From Dichetophora obliterata (Eukaryota; Arthropoda; Insecta; Diptera; Sciomyzidae): a stretch of 64,000 nucleotides of DNA. Below are positions 47,150 to 59,159 of the stretch, one piece after another. The DNA lies in assembly GCA_963920525.1 (NCBI GenBank), contig OY986437.1, positions 62,691,830-62,755,829 of the forward strand, read 5' to 3'. Each line of letters opens with the position of its first letter. The first letter of the stretch is position 1. The notes beneath the pieces are model-generated. The model ran no database searches and was not told the DNA's origin. It saw only the letters and a program-made list of their open reading frames with translations. The position numbers and the translations under genes are program-made.

Positions 47150-48222
47150 CCGGACACCCACTCAAAAGTTAGAGGGACTCTTAGATACTATTTCGGCATC
47201 ATTTTTTTTTTGGATCAGAGAAATCCCCATGGAGCGGCGGTTTTGGTTCTCCTGAACCCAATTGTTGGCCAAAAAATCATGTTTTTTGAATGTAACAGTC
47301 TTTCTGTTCAGAATGTATACCCTTGATAAGCAAAATAATAAAGATTTTCAATGTACACAAATTTAAGCTAAAAAAATGTTGTAATTTTTGTTCGTTTGAG
47401 ACCCCAAAAAATCGATATTTCGCCATTTTCGGAAAGATGTTATTTAAAAACGCCTATAAAATATGTATTTTTTATGGTATTCACATAATTTTTAGCTTAT
47501 TGGAAATGTATTGAGCTCTTATTTCCATTGATTAATCGTAAAATGTGGTTTTTGTAAATTTTTTCGATTCTATTTTTGAAGCAATATTGTGTATGTTTTT
47601 CATGCCTTAAAACAAGACTTTTCGTATATCCTCAATTTTGTATTAGAGCACCTTCTGGTGGACACTTTACTGAAAAACGGTTGCCTGAATTAGATTTTGA
47701 GTATTCGTAGATACCAAGATTTGTCAAAATCGAACTGTCTATTGTCAAGTAATTCGTTCAAAATTAGAGTATGCTATTGTTATCTGGAGACCTTTTTATT
47801 CAACACATATACATCGCTTGGAGCGCATTCAAAAGATATATCAATAAAAAGAAGTGCTCAATACCTTTTCAATAAGCTTAAACTGATGTGAATACCATAA
47901 AAAAAACATATTTTATAGGCGTTTAAAAAACATCTTTCTGAAATGACGAAATATCTATTTTCAGTTTCAGAAGAGTTTGTAAAGGGAAAGAATTTTAAAA
48001 CTTTTTTGGTCAAAATTTGTGTACAATTAAAATCATTTTTGTTTTTCCTATCTTGGGCTTGTATTCTTAAGAAAAAAAATTACATGCAAAAAACATGATA
48101 TTTTGGCCAAAAAATTGGTTCAGCAGAACAGAAACCGCTCCATGGGGATTCGAAAAAAAAAAAAAAAAAATGATGCCAAAATAGTTTTTAATAGCCCCTC
48201 TTACTTTTGAGTCGGTGTCCGG
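47150..48222. mobile_element. 1.07-kb foldback element with CCGGACACC ends, copy 1
   Basis: Long imperfect arms pair almost to the centre. CCGGACACC(C/G)ACTCAAAAG, gaatccccatggagcgg, ttggccaaaa, cgcctataaaatatg and ggtattcaca appear in both arms in mirrored order. The target duplication is unclear. The small frame at 47323-47514 lies within an arm and shows no family pattern. Confidence 0.75.
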
Positions 48223-48261
48223 TGAAATCTAAATTTTGATCCGACTTAGTATATATGTAGC

Positions 48262-48333
48262 TAACCCATTTCCAGCTATTGGTGCATTTTTGCACCAGTA
48301 ACTTTAGAATTTTCTCCAGATGAGCGCGAAAGT
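48262..48333. mobile_element. truncated TAACCCATTTCC element at the duplication junction
   Basis: The first ~72 bases of the element at 55650-56168, cut off at the right breakpoint of the duplicated unit. Confidence 0.75.
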
Positions 48334-48341
48334 ACACAAAA

Positions 48342-49280
48342 TAAAATAAAAATAAGTACACAATTGTATTTCGTATCCCTAATCCACTGAAAATGAAATA
48401 AGAAATTGTAAAACAAATTTAAGACTGTCTGTTATGTTAACGTTGTGGTAATTTTTTTGACGGATTCGTAACGGGTCCGTCAAAACATAAGAGCGATTCC
48501 TCTCAAAAATACGAATTGCTTTTTCCATTTTTTTCGGATCCGCCTCGAACTCAGAACGGACTTCAGAAACGAATACGTAACGGACTTCAGATACGAATCC
48601 GTTTCGGACTTCATATACGAATCCGTTTCAGACTCTTTTGGCGGATTCGTAACGGGTTCGTAACGGGCCCGTCGAAACATACGAAAGCGTAGTGCGTACT
48701 GACGGACTCGTAACGGGTTCGTAACGGATCCGCATCCGTTTTTGTGCACATTGGGTCGTTTCTGTGTCATAGTTGCTCGAAGATACGTTTTAAGTCGTCT
48801 TAGTGCACTAAAAAAACGCTCAGATGAAGCTGCTGATGCAGGCACAGTCAAAAGCAAAGCAATAAGTTTTTCAACTTAATTTAATAGTTTTTTTACAGTA
48901 TCCGAATTTTTTGCAAATTGGGATACAATACCACTACAATTTGAAGTTGTTTGGCCAGGTAATTGCTTCAGCATATTAAGTTGCGCGTGGAGATCGCTCC
49001 CATCAAAGTCATCTGCATAAATATCTAGTTTTGTTTTTAGATTTTGTTCAGAAGGCACTTTTCCGTTGAAGTTTGCAAACACAGAGAAAGAAAATGGTTA
49101 TCCGCAAGCATGCTTATGAAGAAGAAAGAAAGAAGAGGAAAATATATAATACAAAAATATAATCGTTGTTAAAAAAACTGATATTTTGAATAACTTTTGA
49201 AGTTTTCTTTTTAAATTGTTTATCTAGCTAAAAAAGTGGGGGGCAACTGCCCCCTTTTCCCCCTGCTTCCGACGCCAATG
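48342..49280 (-). pseudogene. truncated hAT copy (with nested element end) in duplication copy 2
   Basis: This contains the right part of the 1.25-kb element up to 48755, then the hATC coding fragment (48758-49082, minus strand) and the hAT right end at 49280 with CTTGAACC following. The left half and its target duplication are absent, because the tandem duplication started inside the nested element. Confidence 0.85.
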
Positions 49281-49905
49281 CTTGAACCTATATTTGCTTT
49301 TTATTTTGTATGGGAGGTACATACAAAAGTTGGCCAACGCTTATTAGATAAATAAGGTTATAGATGTGCACTGAAAATGGTTGACCCTAGAGTTACCTCA
49401 TTTGAACCTCACAAAGACAAAAACTACCACATAAAATCAATAAGATCACCTATTTGAGCTATTTTATTCGGTTTTCTTATTAATACTACAAAATAATAAG
49501 AATTTTCCATAAAGAAATCTTTTTAATTCCATAGAGAAAATCTTATTAAACAACTATTATCGAATATTTTTTAATAAGATTTCTTATTCAATGAATGAAA
49601 TGATGAGGTAATCTTATTAATACTTTACTTTAATAAAAAAAACTTTTTTCACTCTCAAAAGTTTTAGAAGAGACCGCCTTAATGTAATAAGAAAATCTTT
49701 TAGATCTGCTTTTATAAGATTTTCTTATTAAACACCCTTTTAAGAACGTTATAACTGTGAAAATGCTACTTATTCTTAACTTAACCTTTCAGTAGTAATT
49801 GTGAAGTAAATTTATGAAGTTTATGTGCATTTTATGGATTTAATTTATTTAAAGTAAAATAAAACTATGTGATAATGATACTTATGTTCCCGAACTTGTT
49901 TTCGC

Positions 49906-50106
49906 ATGGCTGAAATTCTGTAAACTGAAGCCATATTTCAGTCGTGGGGCTTGAGTGATTTAATTTCAATTTTACTAAAAATTTATGGAGTAAACTCAAA
50001 GGAGGTTCTTAAAAAAATGGAGATTGAGGATGTCGCCACGTTCTTCTCTAAAGGCCTTGACAGCGCCGGGTACTTTGGTATTTGTGAAAACTGTCTTGCT
50101 TGTTAA
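49906..50106 (+). pseudogene. short coding-like frame, SAM-like pattern, copy 2
   Basis: The duplicated counterpart of 43257-43457, with the same early stop and one visible change (ctcaag to ctgaag) after it. Confidence 0.3.
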
Positions 50107-50198
50107 TTTAAAAAACTAATTTATGCAACAACTTTGAATTTATATTTTTTTTTTGTTTTTTGTAAAATTATATTTTAATAGATGTATTTTATATATAC

Positions 50199-51249
50199 AA
50201 GGTGGCGCAAAAGTAATCCTCCTATCAGAAAATACTATAAATTTTGCGATTGGCCCCTAATGTCAGTTCTGTTTTGACATTTGTGTAGTAAACACATGCG
50301 AAATACACGTTAATAAACAATGTTACGCTACACTGCTCCAGAACGCGGAATATTGGTGACTATTTATTTGACCAATAATCGGTCGGTGACTTCCGTACAA
50401 AGTCCAGACGGTGCATCAGCTGTTAGCTGCTGACCGCCAATCGCGTCTAACATACGCTCAAGCCATCCTTAATCACCACCAAGAGGAAGATGATTTTTCA
50501 TCAAAAATAATCATGAGTGATGAGGCCCTTTTCCATCTTAGCGGGTTTTGAGAGTGAAAAAATAAGCAAAATTTACGCTTCTGGGGCACTGAAAATCCGC
50601 GTGTAATCCACGAAGAGCCATTACACCCGCTCAAAGTCACTGTATGGTGTGCTGTTTTCGCTGGGGGAGTCATCGGACTTTTTTTCTTCGAAGACGTCGC
50701 GGCCCAAACGGTTACTGTGAATGGAGAGCGCTACAGAGCAATGATCAACGAGTTCTTTTTGCCGCAACATGATGAATTGGGATTGGAAAACATGTGGTTC
50801 CAACAGGACGGTGAAACGGCACACACTGCACGTACCACAACCGATATGCTGAAGGATGCATTTCCCGGGCGCCTAATCTCCCGTTTTGGCGATTTGCACT
50901 GGCCAGCAAGATCGCCTGATTTGACCGCTCCAGACTTCTTTTTGTGGTGTTTTTTGAAGTCGCGGGTTTATGTCAACAAGCCTCAGACTCTTGCAGCTCT
51001 TAAAGAATCCGTCAAGAATGTGAGGACCTATCGCCGGAAGTTTTGGCCGAAGTGATGAAAAATGCCATAAAAAGGGCTCAAATGACAATCAACTGTGGCG
51101 GCGGCCATTTACATGACATCATATTTTCGACTTGATGTAAAAAAAATTAAAAGACCAAATAAAAATAATCCACAAGAAGAATCAAAGTTTTTAATTTTTT
51201 TTTTAAATTACAACCAAAAAACATCGCACGGTTACTTTTGCGCCACCTT
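50199..51249 (+). mobile_element. DD41D mariner-like element, copy 2
   Basis: The tandem-duplicated counterpart of 43550-44600, with the same ends, the same internal deletion and the same stops. The only change I notice is near the 3' end (agccaaaaaac to aaccaaaaaac). Confidence 0.85.
50320..51055 (+). pseudogene. DD41D mariner transposase, internally deleted (copy 2)
   Basis: Same coding remnant as 43671-44406, displaced by 6649 bases. The identical C-terminal frame runs from NGERYRAMINEFFLPQHDEL to the stop at 51053-51055. Because the lesions are shared, they predate the duplication. Confidence 0.85.
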
Positions 51250-52327
51250 ACATATACAAATTTTGTTTCCTAATAAATTTTAATAAACCATCAAAATATC
51301 ATTATTTAATATTACAGGCAATTAATAGTACATTTCTACGTAAAAGGTTAGTATGATTTCAGTTTTGATTTAAAAATATTTCCTTATTAAAATTTAAAAA
51401 GAAATCCTATTAAATCAATAAGATGTCCTTATTAAATTTCAAAAATAAATCTTATTAAATCTATAAGATTTCTTCTTAAAAACCAAGAAGTTTTGATAAG
51501 ATTTTCTTATTGTTTTTAAAAGTGTTTTTATAAGAAACATTTTAATGAGATTTTCTCTATGGTTTTAATAAGAAAATCTTCCTGGATGAAAACCAAAGAG
51601 AAATCTTATTGATTTTCTTTTATTTTATTAAGTTGTTTTGGGTCTGTACTATATTAATTTTTACATGATTATGTATGGGAGATACAAGCGGCCAAAATGC
51701 TACGCAAATAAATTAATATATATGAACTAAAAATGGTCGCAATCAAAATGGTGGCGAACAAAAGCAAAATTATCATTGTAGGCATTTGCAACCATTTTAT
51801 TTTTTAAAAATAATTAGGTTAAAATAATAATTTTATATTTTTCTATTAGGTAAGATTCTAAAATGTATGCAATTGAATTGACCGCTTTTTATGTTTTTTT
51901 TTTTAATTTAAAAATAAAAATTTTATAGTCTTAAGCTTGAAAAAGCCCAACTTTGAAGCCATACAAAATTTGTTGATTTAACTTTCAAACAATTTTTATG
52001 ATTGATCCCAGACTATTGCGGAAATTTTGAGCATTCCTTTTTAGAGGTGGATTTTAAAATTGTTTGAGTTATGAATTTGTTGTGAGACAAATCGCGTATT
52101 TTTTAAAACAATAGCGTATTTTTTGTCTGTACTGTAACTTTGTCAAATATGCATATAAGAGACAAAATTTTGGATTTCTTTGTGGCATATATTTATTTAT
52201 TTATTTTTTATCAAATTAGCTTATAAATATTGTTTACAAACTAATTATATGTATGTGAAGCTATAGCTTAGAGCCTTAAGCTTAATAACGTATCTTTACT
52301 TTTACAGATAGAAGAATTAAAGTTTAA

Positions 52328-52829
52328 GCGCCATTTTCTCATTGTCCGGTTAGGAAAGCTCTTAACCGGGAGTTAGCTAACCGCACGATAACTAAAAAAA
52401 ACAGTTTCGTTTTCACCAAGTGTTGGTTAAGTAACAGCCAGTTAAGTCATTAATTGTGAAGTTTTTGATGTGAAAGTTATAAATATCTAACAAGGATTAA
52501 TTAATAAATAATTTAAAAATTTAACAGAGTGCTGAACTTCAGTGCATATGAAGAAACGCCTATGCGCATATGTTCTTTTTATATTTTGGATCAAATTCAA
52601 GTTAGAAAAAAAACGAAATCCTCGAAATTCTATCCATTTTTTATTATAAAATATATAATTCTTTTTTACACTACACAGCTGTTCTTCCGATTAGCTACTA
52701 ACCGGAACCTCAACTTGCCGTTAACTTAACCGGCACTTAAGACCTAATCGAACATTGAGAAATTGCTTTTTTGCTAACCGCCAGTTAAATTTCCGATTAG
52801 TGCTTAACCGGACATTGAGAAAACGGCCC
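52328..52829. mobile_element. PIF/Harbinger-like MITE, copy 2
   Basis: Counterpart of 45658-46158 in the second duplicate. The left end has mutated to GCGCCATTTTCTCATTGTCC. Confidence 0.75.
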
Positions 52830-52861
52830 TAAATGTCTTTGTAAAGGTTAGTTATTTTTAG

Positions 52862-53024
52862 GAATCTCGTGATTAAGTATATGGATTTGGATGAGGGAAC
52901 GGAAAGCAGTGAGTTTTTTTTGTGGCATGAAAAGTCAATCGTGTTTGAAATGGCGTGGAAGTTAGACGCTAAAAAAATGCATTTTCCCAATTATATCTCA
53001 TCTGAAAGGAAATTTTTTTCAACT
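52862..53024 (+). pseudogene. unidentified coding-looking exon-like stretch, copy 2
   Basis: Duplicate of 46191-46352. The frame is still open, with Asn changed to His after KKM and one or two extra T bases near the end (aaatttttttc) that alter the last codons. Confidence 0.3.
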
Positions 53025-53141
53025 ATACCCAGTATGTCCAGAGTAAAACAGACAAAATCCCATTGTGTGCTAAAACTTTAAAGGAGTGCGTTTGTAAAAA
53101 ATTTATTAACAAAATATAAATGTAACTATTAAATGTAACTA

Positions 53142-54235
53142 CACTCTAAAAAATAAATGTAAATTTACTATAATTACTATAGTAATTTTTTGTATAAATT
53201 TCAACTTATGTGTAATTTTACTATAAATCTTATATTGATCTTTAAATATTTACCATTAAACACTATTGTTAGCAAAATTAAGCAATAAATGTTGAATTTT
53301 GCTGCAATATCAACTGCAATGCCTTATATTACTACATAAATTGAACTAATGAAACAGATGTTGAATATTCAACATATATAAGATTTTCAACAGATGTTTA
53401 GTCAACTCTGTTTGTCAACGTGTACGGATATCATTATGTAAAATTTATATGGTTTTTAATTGAAAAAAAGTAGTAATAACTCGATTTTTTATTAAAAGTT
53501 TTATTGTGTTGTAGTACCTTGTGTTGTAATAATTGTGTTGTAACAATAGGTATATGAGAGCAATATGTGATTAATTCAATAAAAATTATTAAAAGTTTTA
53601 TTGTGTTGTAGTACCTTGTGTTGTAATAATTGTGTTGTAACAATAGGTATATGAGAGCAATATGTGATTAATTCAAGAAAAAATATCTGCATATCATTTG
53701 TTTTTTTCTTTAAGATCGCATCGGCAGGAATTTCTTTATGCAAGTGTTTATTCCTCATTCTGGTGTTTATAGTGATAATTAAATAAAGGAATAAGCAGTA
53801 AAGATAAACTAAATTTATTTCTACACGTGCCGTCAAGTGTGAAGTTTAAAGAAATATTAAATTGTGTTTTAAACCATGTCAAAACAAACAGTGTTGCATT
53901 TACTTTAATATCAATATAAATTTAATTGATTACATCAATTGTAGTAAAAATAAATTCAAGCTGTTGAATTTCACTAACATGAGAGCAGTAATTTTGTTAT
54001 GGTACTACATAAATAATAGCAATTAATGTTTAATTTTGCTGCAATATTAATATTTTTTCATTAATATTGCTACATATTTAACTCAAATTTAAACACTTTT
54101 TGTTGAATTTCACTATAAGTCAATAGTAAACAATATGGTGAATTAAATAAGGGTGTGTAAATTTACTATAGCAACAGCCGCAAAACTGTTGCCTACAAGT
54201 ATTGTAGTAAAATTCAACAAAAACTCTTTAGAGTG
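53142..54235. mobile_element. 1,094-bp CACTC-ended MITE (duplication copy 2 only)
   Basis: The ends CACTCTAAA and TTTAGAGTG are flanked by TA (53140-53141, 54236-54237). The matching site in copy 1 (near 46849) reads aactataaaaaacg with a single TA, a clean empty site. The interior has 'ttgaattttgctgcaatat' style repeats in both halves and a 97-bp tandem repeat. No transposase. Confidence 0.92.
53491..53680 (+). repeat. 97-bp tandem repeat, ~2 units
   Basis: The block attaaaagttttattgtgtt, continuing to atgtgattaattcaa, occurs twice with a period of 97 bases, inside the CACTC MITE. Confidence 0.85.
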
Positions 54236-54535
54236 TATAAAAAACGAAATAAAAGGAGCAAAACATTGCTGGGGTTAGTTTTTTTATTACTCACAGCAAT
54301 TTTTTTATCAATGTATTACATTATTAATGACTTTGTATGCATACAGTATTAATGTTAGTAATTGTGCTGGTTCACAATACACATGATCTTGTAGGACATC
54401 GCCGTAGAAAATGGAAATGAACTTGCATTTGTGCTGGCATGCATACAAAACATTTAACATCAGCAATGCTGTACGCATGAATGAACTTACTGGGTATATA
54501 AAGCCGGCTCAATTTCTACGGAGAAAAAAAGTCAG

Positions 54536-55610
54536 CCGGACACCCACTCAAAAGTTAGAGGGACTCTTAGATACTATTTCGGCATAATTTTTTTTTGGAT
54601 CAGAGAAATCCCCATGGAGCGGCGGTTTTGGTTCTCCTGAACCCAATTGTTGGCCAAAAAATCATGTTTTTTGAATGTAACAGTCTTTCTGTTCAGAATG
54701 TATACCCTTGATAAGCAAAATAATAAAGATTTTCAATGTACACAAATTTAAGCTAAAAAAATGTTGTAATTTTTGTTCGTTTGAGACCCCAAAAAATCGA
54801 TATTTCGCCATTTTCGGAAAGATGTTATTTAAAAACGCCTATAAAATATGTATTTTTTATGGTATTCACATAATTTTTAGCTTATTGGAAATGTATTGAG
54901 CTCTTATTTCCATTGATTAATAGTAAAATGTGGTTTTTGTAAATTTTTTCGATTCTGTTTTTGAAGCAATATTGTGTATGTTTTTCATGCCTTAAAACAA
55001 GACTTTTCGTATATCCTCAATTTTGTATTAGAGCACCTTCTGGTGGACACTTTACTGAAAAACGGTTGCCTGAATTAGATTTTGAGTATTCAAAACCTCG
55101 TAGATACCAAGATTTGTCAAAATCGAAATGTCTATTGTCAAGTAATTCGTTCAAAATTTGAGTATGCTATTGTTATCTGGAGACCTTTTTATTCAACACA
55201 TATACATCGCTTGGAGCGCATTCAAAAGATATATCAATAAAAAGAAGTGCTCAATACCTTTTCAATAAGCTTAAACTGATGTGAATACCATAAAAAAACA
55301 TATTTTATAGGCGTTTAAAAAACATCTTTCCGAAATGACGAAATATCTATTTTCAGTTTCAGAAGAGTTTGTAAAGGGAAAGAATTTTAAAATTTTTTTA
55401 GTCAAAATTTGTGTACAATTAATATCTTTATTGTTTTTCCTATCTTGGGTATGTATTCTTAAGAAAAAAAAATTACATGCAAAAAATATGATATTTTGGC
55501 CAAAAAATTGGTTCAGCAGAACAGAAACCGCTCCATGGGGATTCGAAAAAAAAAAAAATGATGCCAAAATAGTTTTTAATAGCCCCTCTTACTTTTGAGT
55601 CGGTGTCCGG
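54536..55610. mobile_element. 1.07-kb foldback element with CCGGACACC ends, copy 2
   Basis: Duplicate of 47150-48222 with minor poly-A length and single-base differences. Confidence 0.75.
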
Positions 55611-55649
55611 TGAAATCTAAATTTTGATCCGACTTAGTATATATGTAAC

Positions 55650-56168
55650 TAACCCATTTCCAGCTATTGGTGCATTTTTGCACCAGTAACTTTAGAATTT
55701 TCTCCAGATGAGCGCGAAAGTGATATTACCTAGCACTGTAGGGATTATGTTAGTATGGACTTTTAACAATATACATTATTTTTGATTTGAGTCGATTCGG
55801 TCGTTAACTTGGACTTTACGCCCACGGCACGTCGCAACCTTTGGGTTTTTTATTTTTTTATTTTTGAAAATTCCGAAAAAATTTCAAATCGCAATATCAA
55901 AAATTGCTTTTCAATAGTAACTGTTATAAGTTTTAAATTTTATATTAAAATAAATTTAGAACCTGTTTGCTGTTTCAAAATGGGCAGATACGGCTGTAAG
56001 GATATGTGATGCAGCTAGTGGTGCAAAAATGCACCAGTCCGCCCAGCCCTTACTTGTGGAGGTACAAATTTTAAATTTTGCCAGATAAAGTTTAGGGCCA
56101 TATATAGACTCTGGACGAAGTTTCATCGATTTTGGCCCGGTAGTTAAGGAGCCGCCGGAAATGGGTTA
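55650..56168. mobile_element. 519-bp inverted-repeat element (TAACCCATTTCC ends)
   Basis: Ends TAACCCATTTCC(A/G)GC with a subterminal palindrome ggtgcatttttgcacc, repeated near the other end as ggtgcaaaaatgcacc. The target duplication is not clear; the right flank reads TTAAG. The duplication's right breakpoint falls 72 bases into this element. Confidence 0.65.
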
Positions 56169-58099
56169 AGAAAGTAGACAACACAGCCAGACGAATGAGA
56201 GATATTAAGCAAGACTAGATCACAATCACCTACTATGTTATGTGATTTAACCTATTGACATGAAGGTCAACATCTTTCTATCTTTCCTTAACGTTAGTCG
56301 AAAGCTATCGACCACTGTGCCTTCGATTGCGATCATGATATAAGTATGTGTTAAAAATAAGTAATTGAACAGCTAAGAACAGTTGAGGACTTTCCTGCTC
56401 TTTAAAAATTTGAGTAGCTTGGCTCAAGTTCTGTCGAAACATATGAACTGGCATCATTTAAATGATAAAAAAATCTGTTGTAACAAAACCAAATAGAGGA
56501 ATATGTAGCGATTTCCGAAACAGACTGTCTAGTCAGCTAAGTGATTGACTCTATACAGAGTTGTTGTTGTTGTTGTTGCCTTCTTTAAAAGCTTACTTGA
56601 TCTAAAGCTCACAATTTAGTTCATGTAATAATTTCATAGATCATAAAAACTAATTAACAAAAGCAATTACATTAATAAGCTTGGTTTAAAATAAGAAGTT
56701 TGTATAGTTAAAATTAATCTAAAATATCGTTTAAAAATCTTTTAGTGATCTTTTAGTATTAACTGTGAGCTCCAAATTTGATTAATTTCGTTATCTTAGC
56801 TATAATTATAAAACTTTAATCTTTCCTAATTCTCTCAAGCTAATTCATCTCTGCTTCACTGCGTTCCCTCACTAACACTATATATAATACTTAATCTTAT
56901 TGACATTGATATTCAGCTAAATAACAGAAAATATTTAAAGCTGTGACTTAAGACTTATTCAAGACCTAAAAATAGTGAAAAGTCCTGGGGCCACGGATGA
57001 CATTAACAGAGCACAATGTAAAAACAAATGGAGAACACTATTCATCTAGTTTCCAAATGGCTCAAGGCAACAAAAAACGCAAAAAACGCAACAAAATAAT
57101 CAGACGTTCAAAAAAAAATGGTCAATAATATTAAAACATAACCTAAGCGTTGAAAAATAAAACTGAAGAAAAATTATAAACAAAATGGATCAACATGTTG
57201 CTATGAAACTTGTCGCCGATATATAAGCAAAACCAACAACAACAATAACACCGACTGTAGCATAGAAAAAATAATGAAAATCAAAACCTAATCAAATCAA
57301 GTCAAAGAAATCCACTCTTAAAGTCAAGTTAAACGCACTGCTTGTAGCAACAGTTAAGATCAAGAGACTGGACTTTGTAGTAATTTTTAAAAAAACGCAA
57401 CTAGCTGGCAAGCGGAACCCAAGCGCGGAGCAACGAACCATACGACTCAGTTAGAGAGACAGACCGCGTGCTGAATGAGGCAGGCAGACAGGCAGGTTGG
57501 AAGGCTATCAAGAAGAGTGAGTGAGTGATTCAGAGCTATGGTCAAAATCACAGATAAACTTATTTAATTGACATAAATTTGCATGCGCACAAACTGGGTA
57601 GAAATGATATGAAATCAAACTGGAACTGGTCAGTGATAGCGAGTCGGTAAAGCAGTTTACATGACTAACCAGAGGAACAGAGCAGCCGTTACTAACAACT
57701 GTACTGTTTAGTGTGTCAAACTCCGAATTGGAATATTTTTAATGAGTACCAGTTAGCTTTTGCACCTTCCTACATGTTTTGTATCCAGTTAACCGGTTTA
57801 TAAAATAGTCGAAAAAATTAAATATTTCTGTGCCAATAGGCAATAATTGCTTAAGTCTACTTAAGACATAACTGAGTTATTTACGTAGCTGTAGTCTACG
57901 CATATAGCACTATAAACACACAAAATCTGGAGCATCTACCATGACTTTATCCAAAGTTATTGCACATAAACTAAAGACCCGTTCATATACGTAACTTAGA
58001 TGGCGTTTGAAAATTTGAAGCAAGATTTCTCGAAACTTTGAAATCAGACTTAAGCTGTTACTGCTTATTGACAAATACTTGCATGAAATATTTTCATTT
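56169..58099. other. non-repetitive DNA without recognisable gene
   Basis: This includes the dispersed repeat copy at 56505-56680. Around 57410-57520 the base composition becomes GC-richer, with 'actcagttagagagacagac' and caggcagacaggcagg. It could be an untranslated exon or promoter, but nothing proves it. Confidence 0.35.
56505..56680 (+). repeat. dispersed repeat with CTCTATACAGAGTT core, copy 3
   Basis: Contains gattgactctatacagagtt, a (GTT)5-like run, cttacttgatctaaagctca and ttcatgtaataatt. The last two are also found, inverted, at 17680-17730. Confidence 0.65.
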
Positions 58100-58463
58100 T
58101 TAAGTAGTTTTTATACTCCCTCACGTACTGCGTAAGGGGCATATTAACTTTGTCACTCCGTTTGTAATGCTGATAAGGAGGCGTGACAGGTATATAAAAG
58201 TATGTATATTCTTGATAAGCATCATCTCCTGAGTCGACTTCGCCATGTCCATTTGTCTGTCCGTCTGTTGACACAATTACAGCCGCAAATTTATAGTATT
58301 GAAATAGATCAAGTTCGTGAAAGCGCATAATCGGATGAAAACCACGCCTATCTTCCATGCAAAGTTACTTAATCAAAACATTACAATTTCTAAAAATGCC
58401 ACAAAAATTTATATAGTGACTTGGAGTTTTGCACATAAGCTTTGGTGTCAAATATTTACAATA
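58100..58463 (+). repeat. dispersed fly-type repeat, left part of host repeat for the nested stack
   Basis: It starts like other dipteran dispersed repeats, with tatattcttgataagcatca, gagtcgacttcgccatgtcc and a tctgtccgtctg run. It then enters ~140-bp units ('aaaaccacgcctatcttcca', 'atgccacaaaaa', 'gcacataagctttggt'). The array resumes at 61791-62424 and after 63964, once the inserted elements are removed. Confidence 0.6.
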
Positions 58464-58602
58464 GGGGTATTCACACTTACTTGGGTAGTAAGGTATGGGT
58501 AGATTGAGTACTTTTGATTATTGCGAGCACCAATAGGGGTATTCACACTTACTTGGGTAGTAAGGTATGGGTAGATTGAGTACTTTTGATTATTGCGAGC
58601 AC
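58459..58602 (+). repeat. 72-bp tandem duplication of the element end
   Basis: Two perfect units run from caataggggtattcacac to ttattgcgagcac. The unit includes the terminal repeat and three flanking bases. Confidence 0.9.
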
Positions 58603-59159
58603 CCTAAATTGGAATTGAGTACTTGGTAGAATAGTGTTGTGCAGTGCTGCATGTTTATTTGATATCCCTGGTTTATATAGCTCATAAGTGATTAATGACA
58701 GCTGGAGTATGGTTGCCACTAAATTATTTTTAATCATTTTATGTGCTCAAAATTTAGGCCATTAATTGGGAGTAAAAAAGTTATTTTATATACGAGTAAT
58801 TTTTAACGTGAACTTCGTAGCATTTTATAATTAACTATTAATCCCGGGCAGACGTTGTCCTGCCACAGACCGCCTTACTGCCATAAAGAAATTTTCATAC
58901 TAATCGGAAAAAGAAAAATGTATAAATCTGAACTGGCATAACTAAAGAGCGACCACGCCCATTTTTAGTTCAGTTTCCGAAATTACCAAATTTTAGTCTA
59001 ATACGACCAAAACCGCCCGAAATATAGCATTTGTATTGATTTGAGGATGGTAAAAGAGGGTGGGGTAAATTTTTTCCACAACCATCTCGTACTCGAAAAA
59101 AATCGACTGCCAAATTTGCACTCCACGCTTATCCCCTGAAGTTGCCGCCAGTAACCCTA

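Larger units (their letters stand above)
41693..48333 (+). repeat. 6.64-kb tandem direct duplication, copy 1
   Basis: The sequence from taaaataaaaataagtacac (41693) to gagcgcgaaagt (48333) recurs at 48342-55721, offset initially by 6649 bases. Only scattered single-base changes are visible over long stretches. The left break lies inside the 1.25-kb element nested in the hAT, the right break inside the TAACCCATTTCC element. An 8-base junction (acacaaaa) joins the copies. Copy 1 has a 382-bp segment (46373-46754) missing from copy 2. Confidence 0.95.
49415..51645. mobile_element. 2.2-kb foldback element rich in AATAAGATTTTCTTATT, copy 2
   Basis: The tandem-duplicated counterpart, including the nested mariner at 50199-51249. 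Only a few base changes from copy 1 are visible. Confidence 0.6.
53028..54494. mobile_element. CCCAGTA-ended element, copy 2, deleted and with nested MITE
   Basis: Same ends as copy 1. It lacks the 382-bp gcatgc-rich part and is interrupted by the 1,094-bp CACTC MITE at 53142-54235. Confidence 0.5.
48342..55721 (+). repeat. 6.64-kb tandem direct duplication, copy 2
   Basis: Same content and order as copy 1, but it carries the 1,094-bp CACTC MITE at 53142-54235, about 30 extra bases near 52095-52130, and lacks the 382-bp segment. Beyond 55721 the sequence continues into the rest of the TAACCCATTTCC element, so copy 2 holds the original right flank and copy 1 the original left flank. Confidence 0.95.

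Noticed and set aside
57420..57520. Possible host promoter with an Inr-like TCAGTT and GC-richer downstream sequence
   Set aside because: No downstream coding sequence, no TATA box or DPE at the right spacing; too weak to list as a feature.
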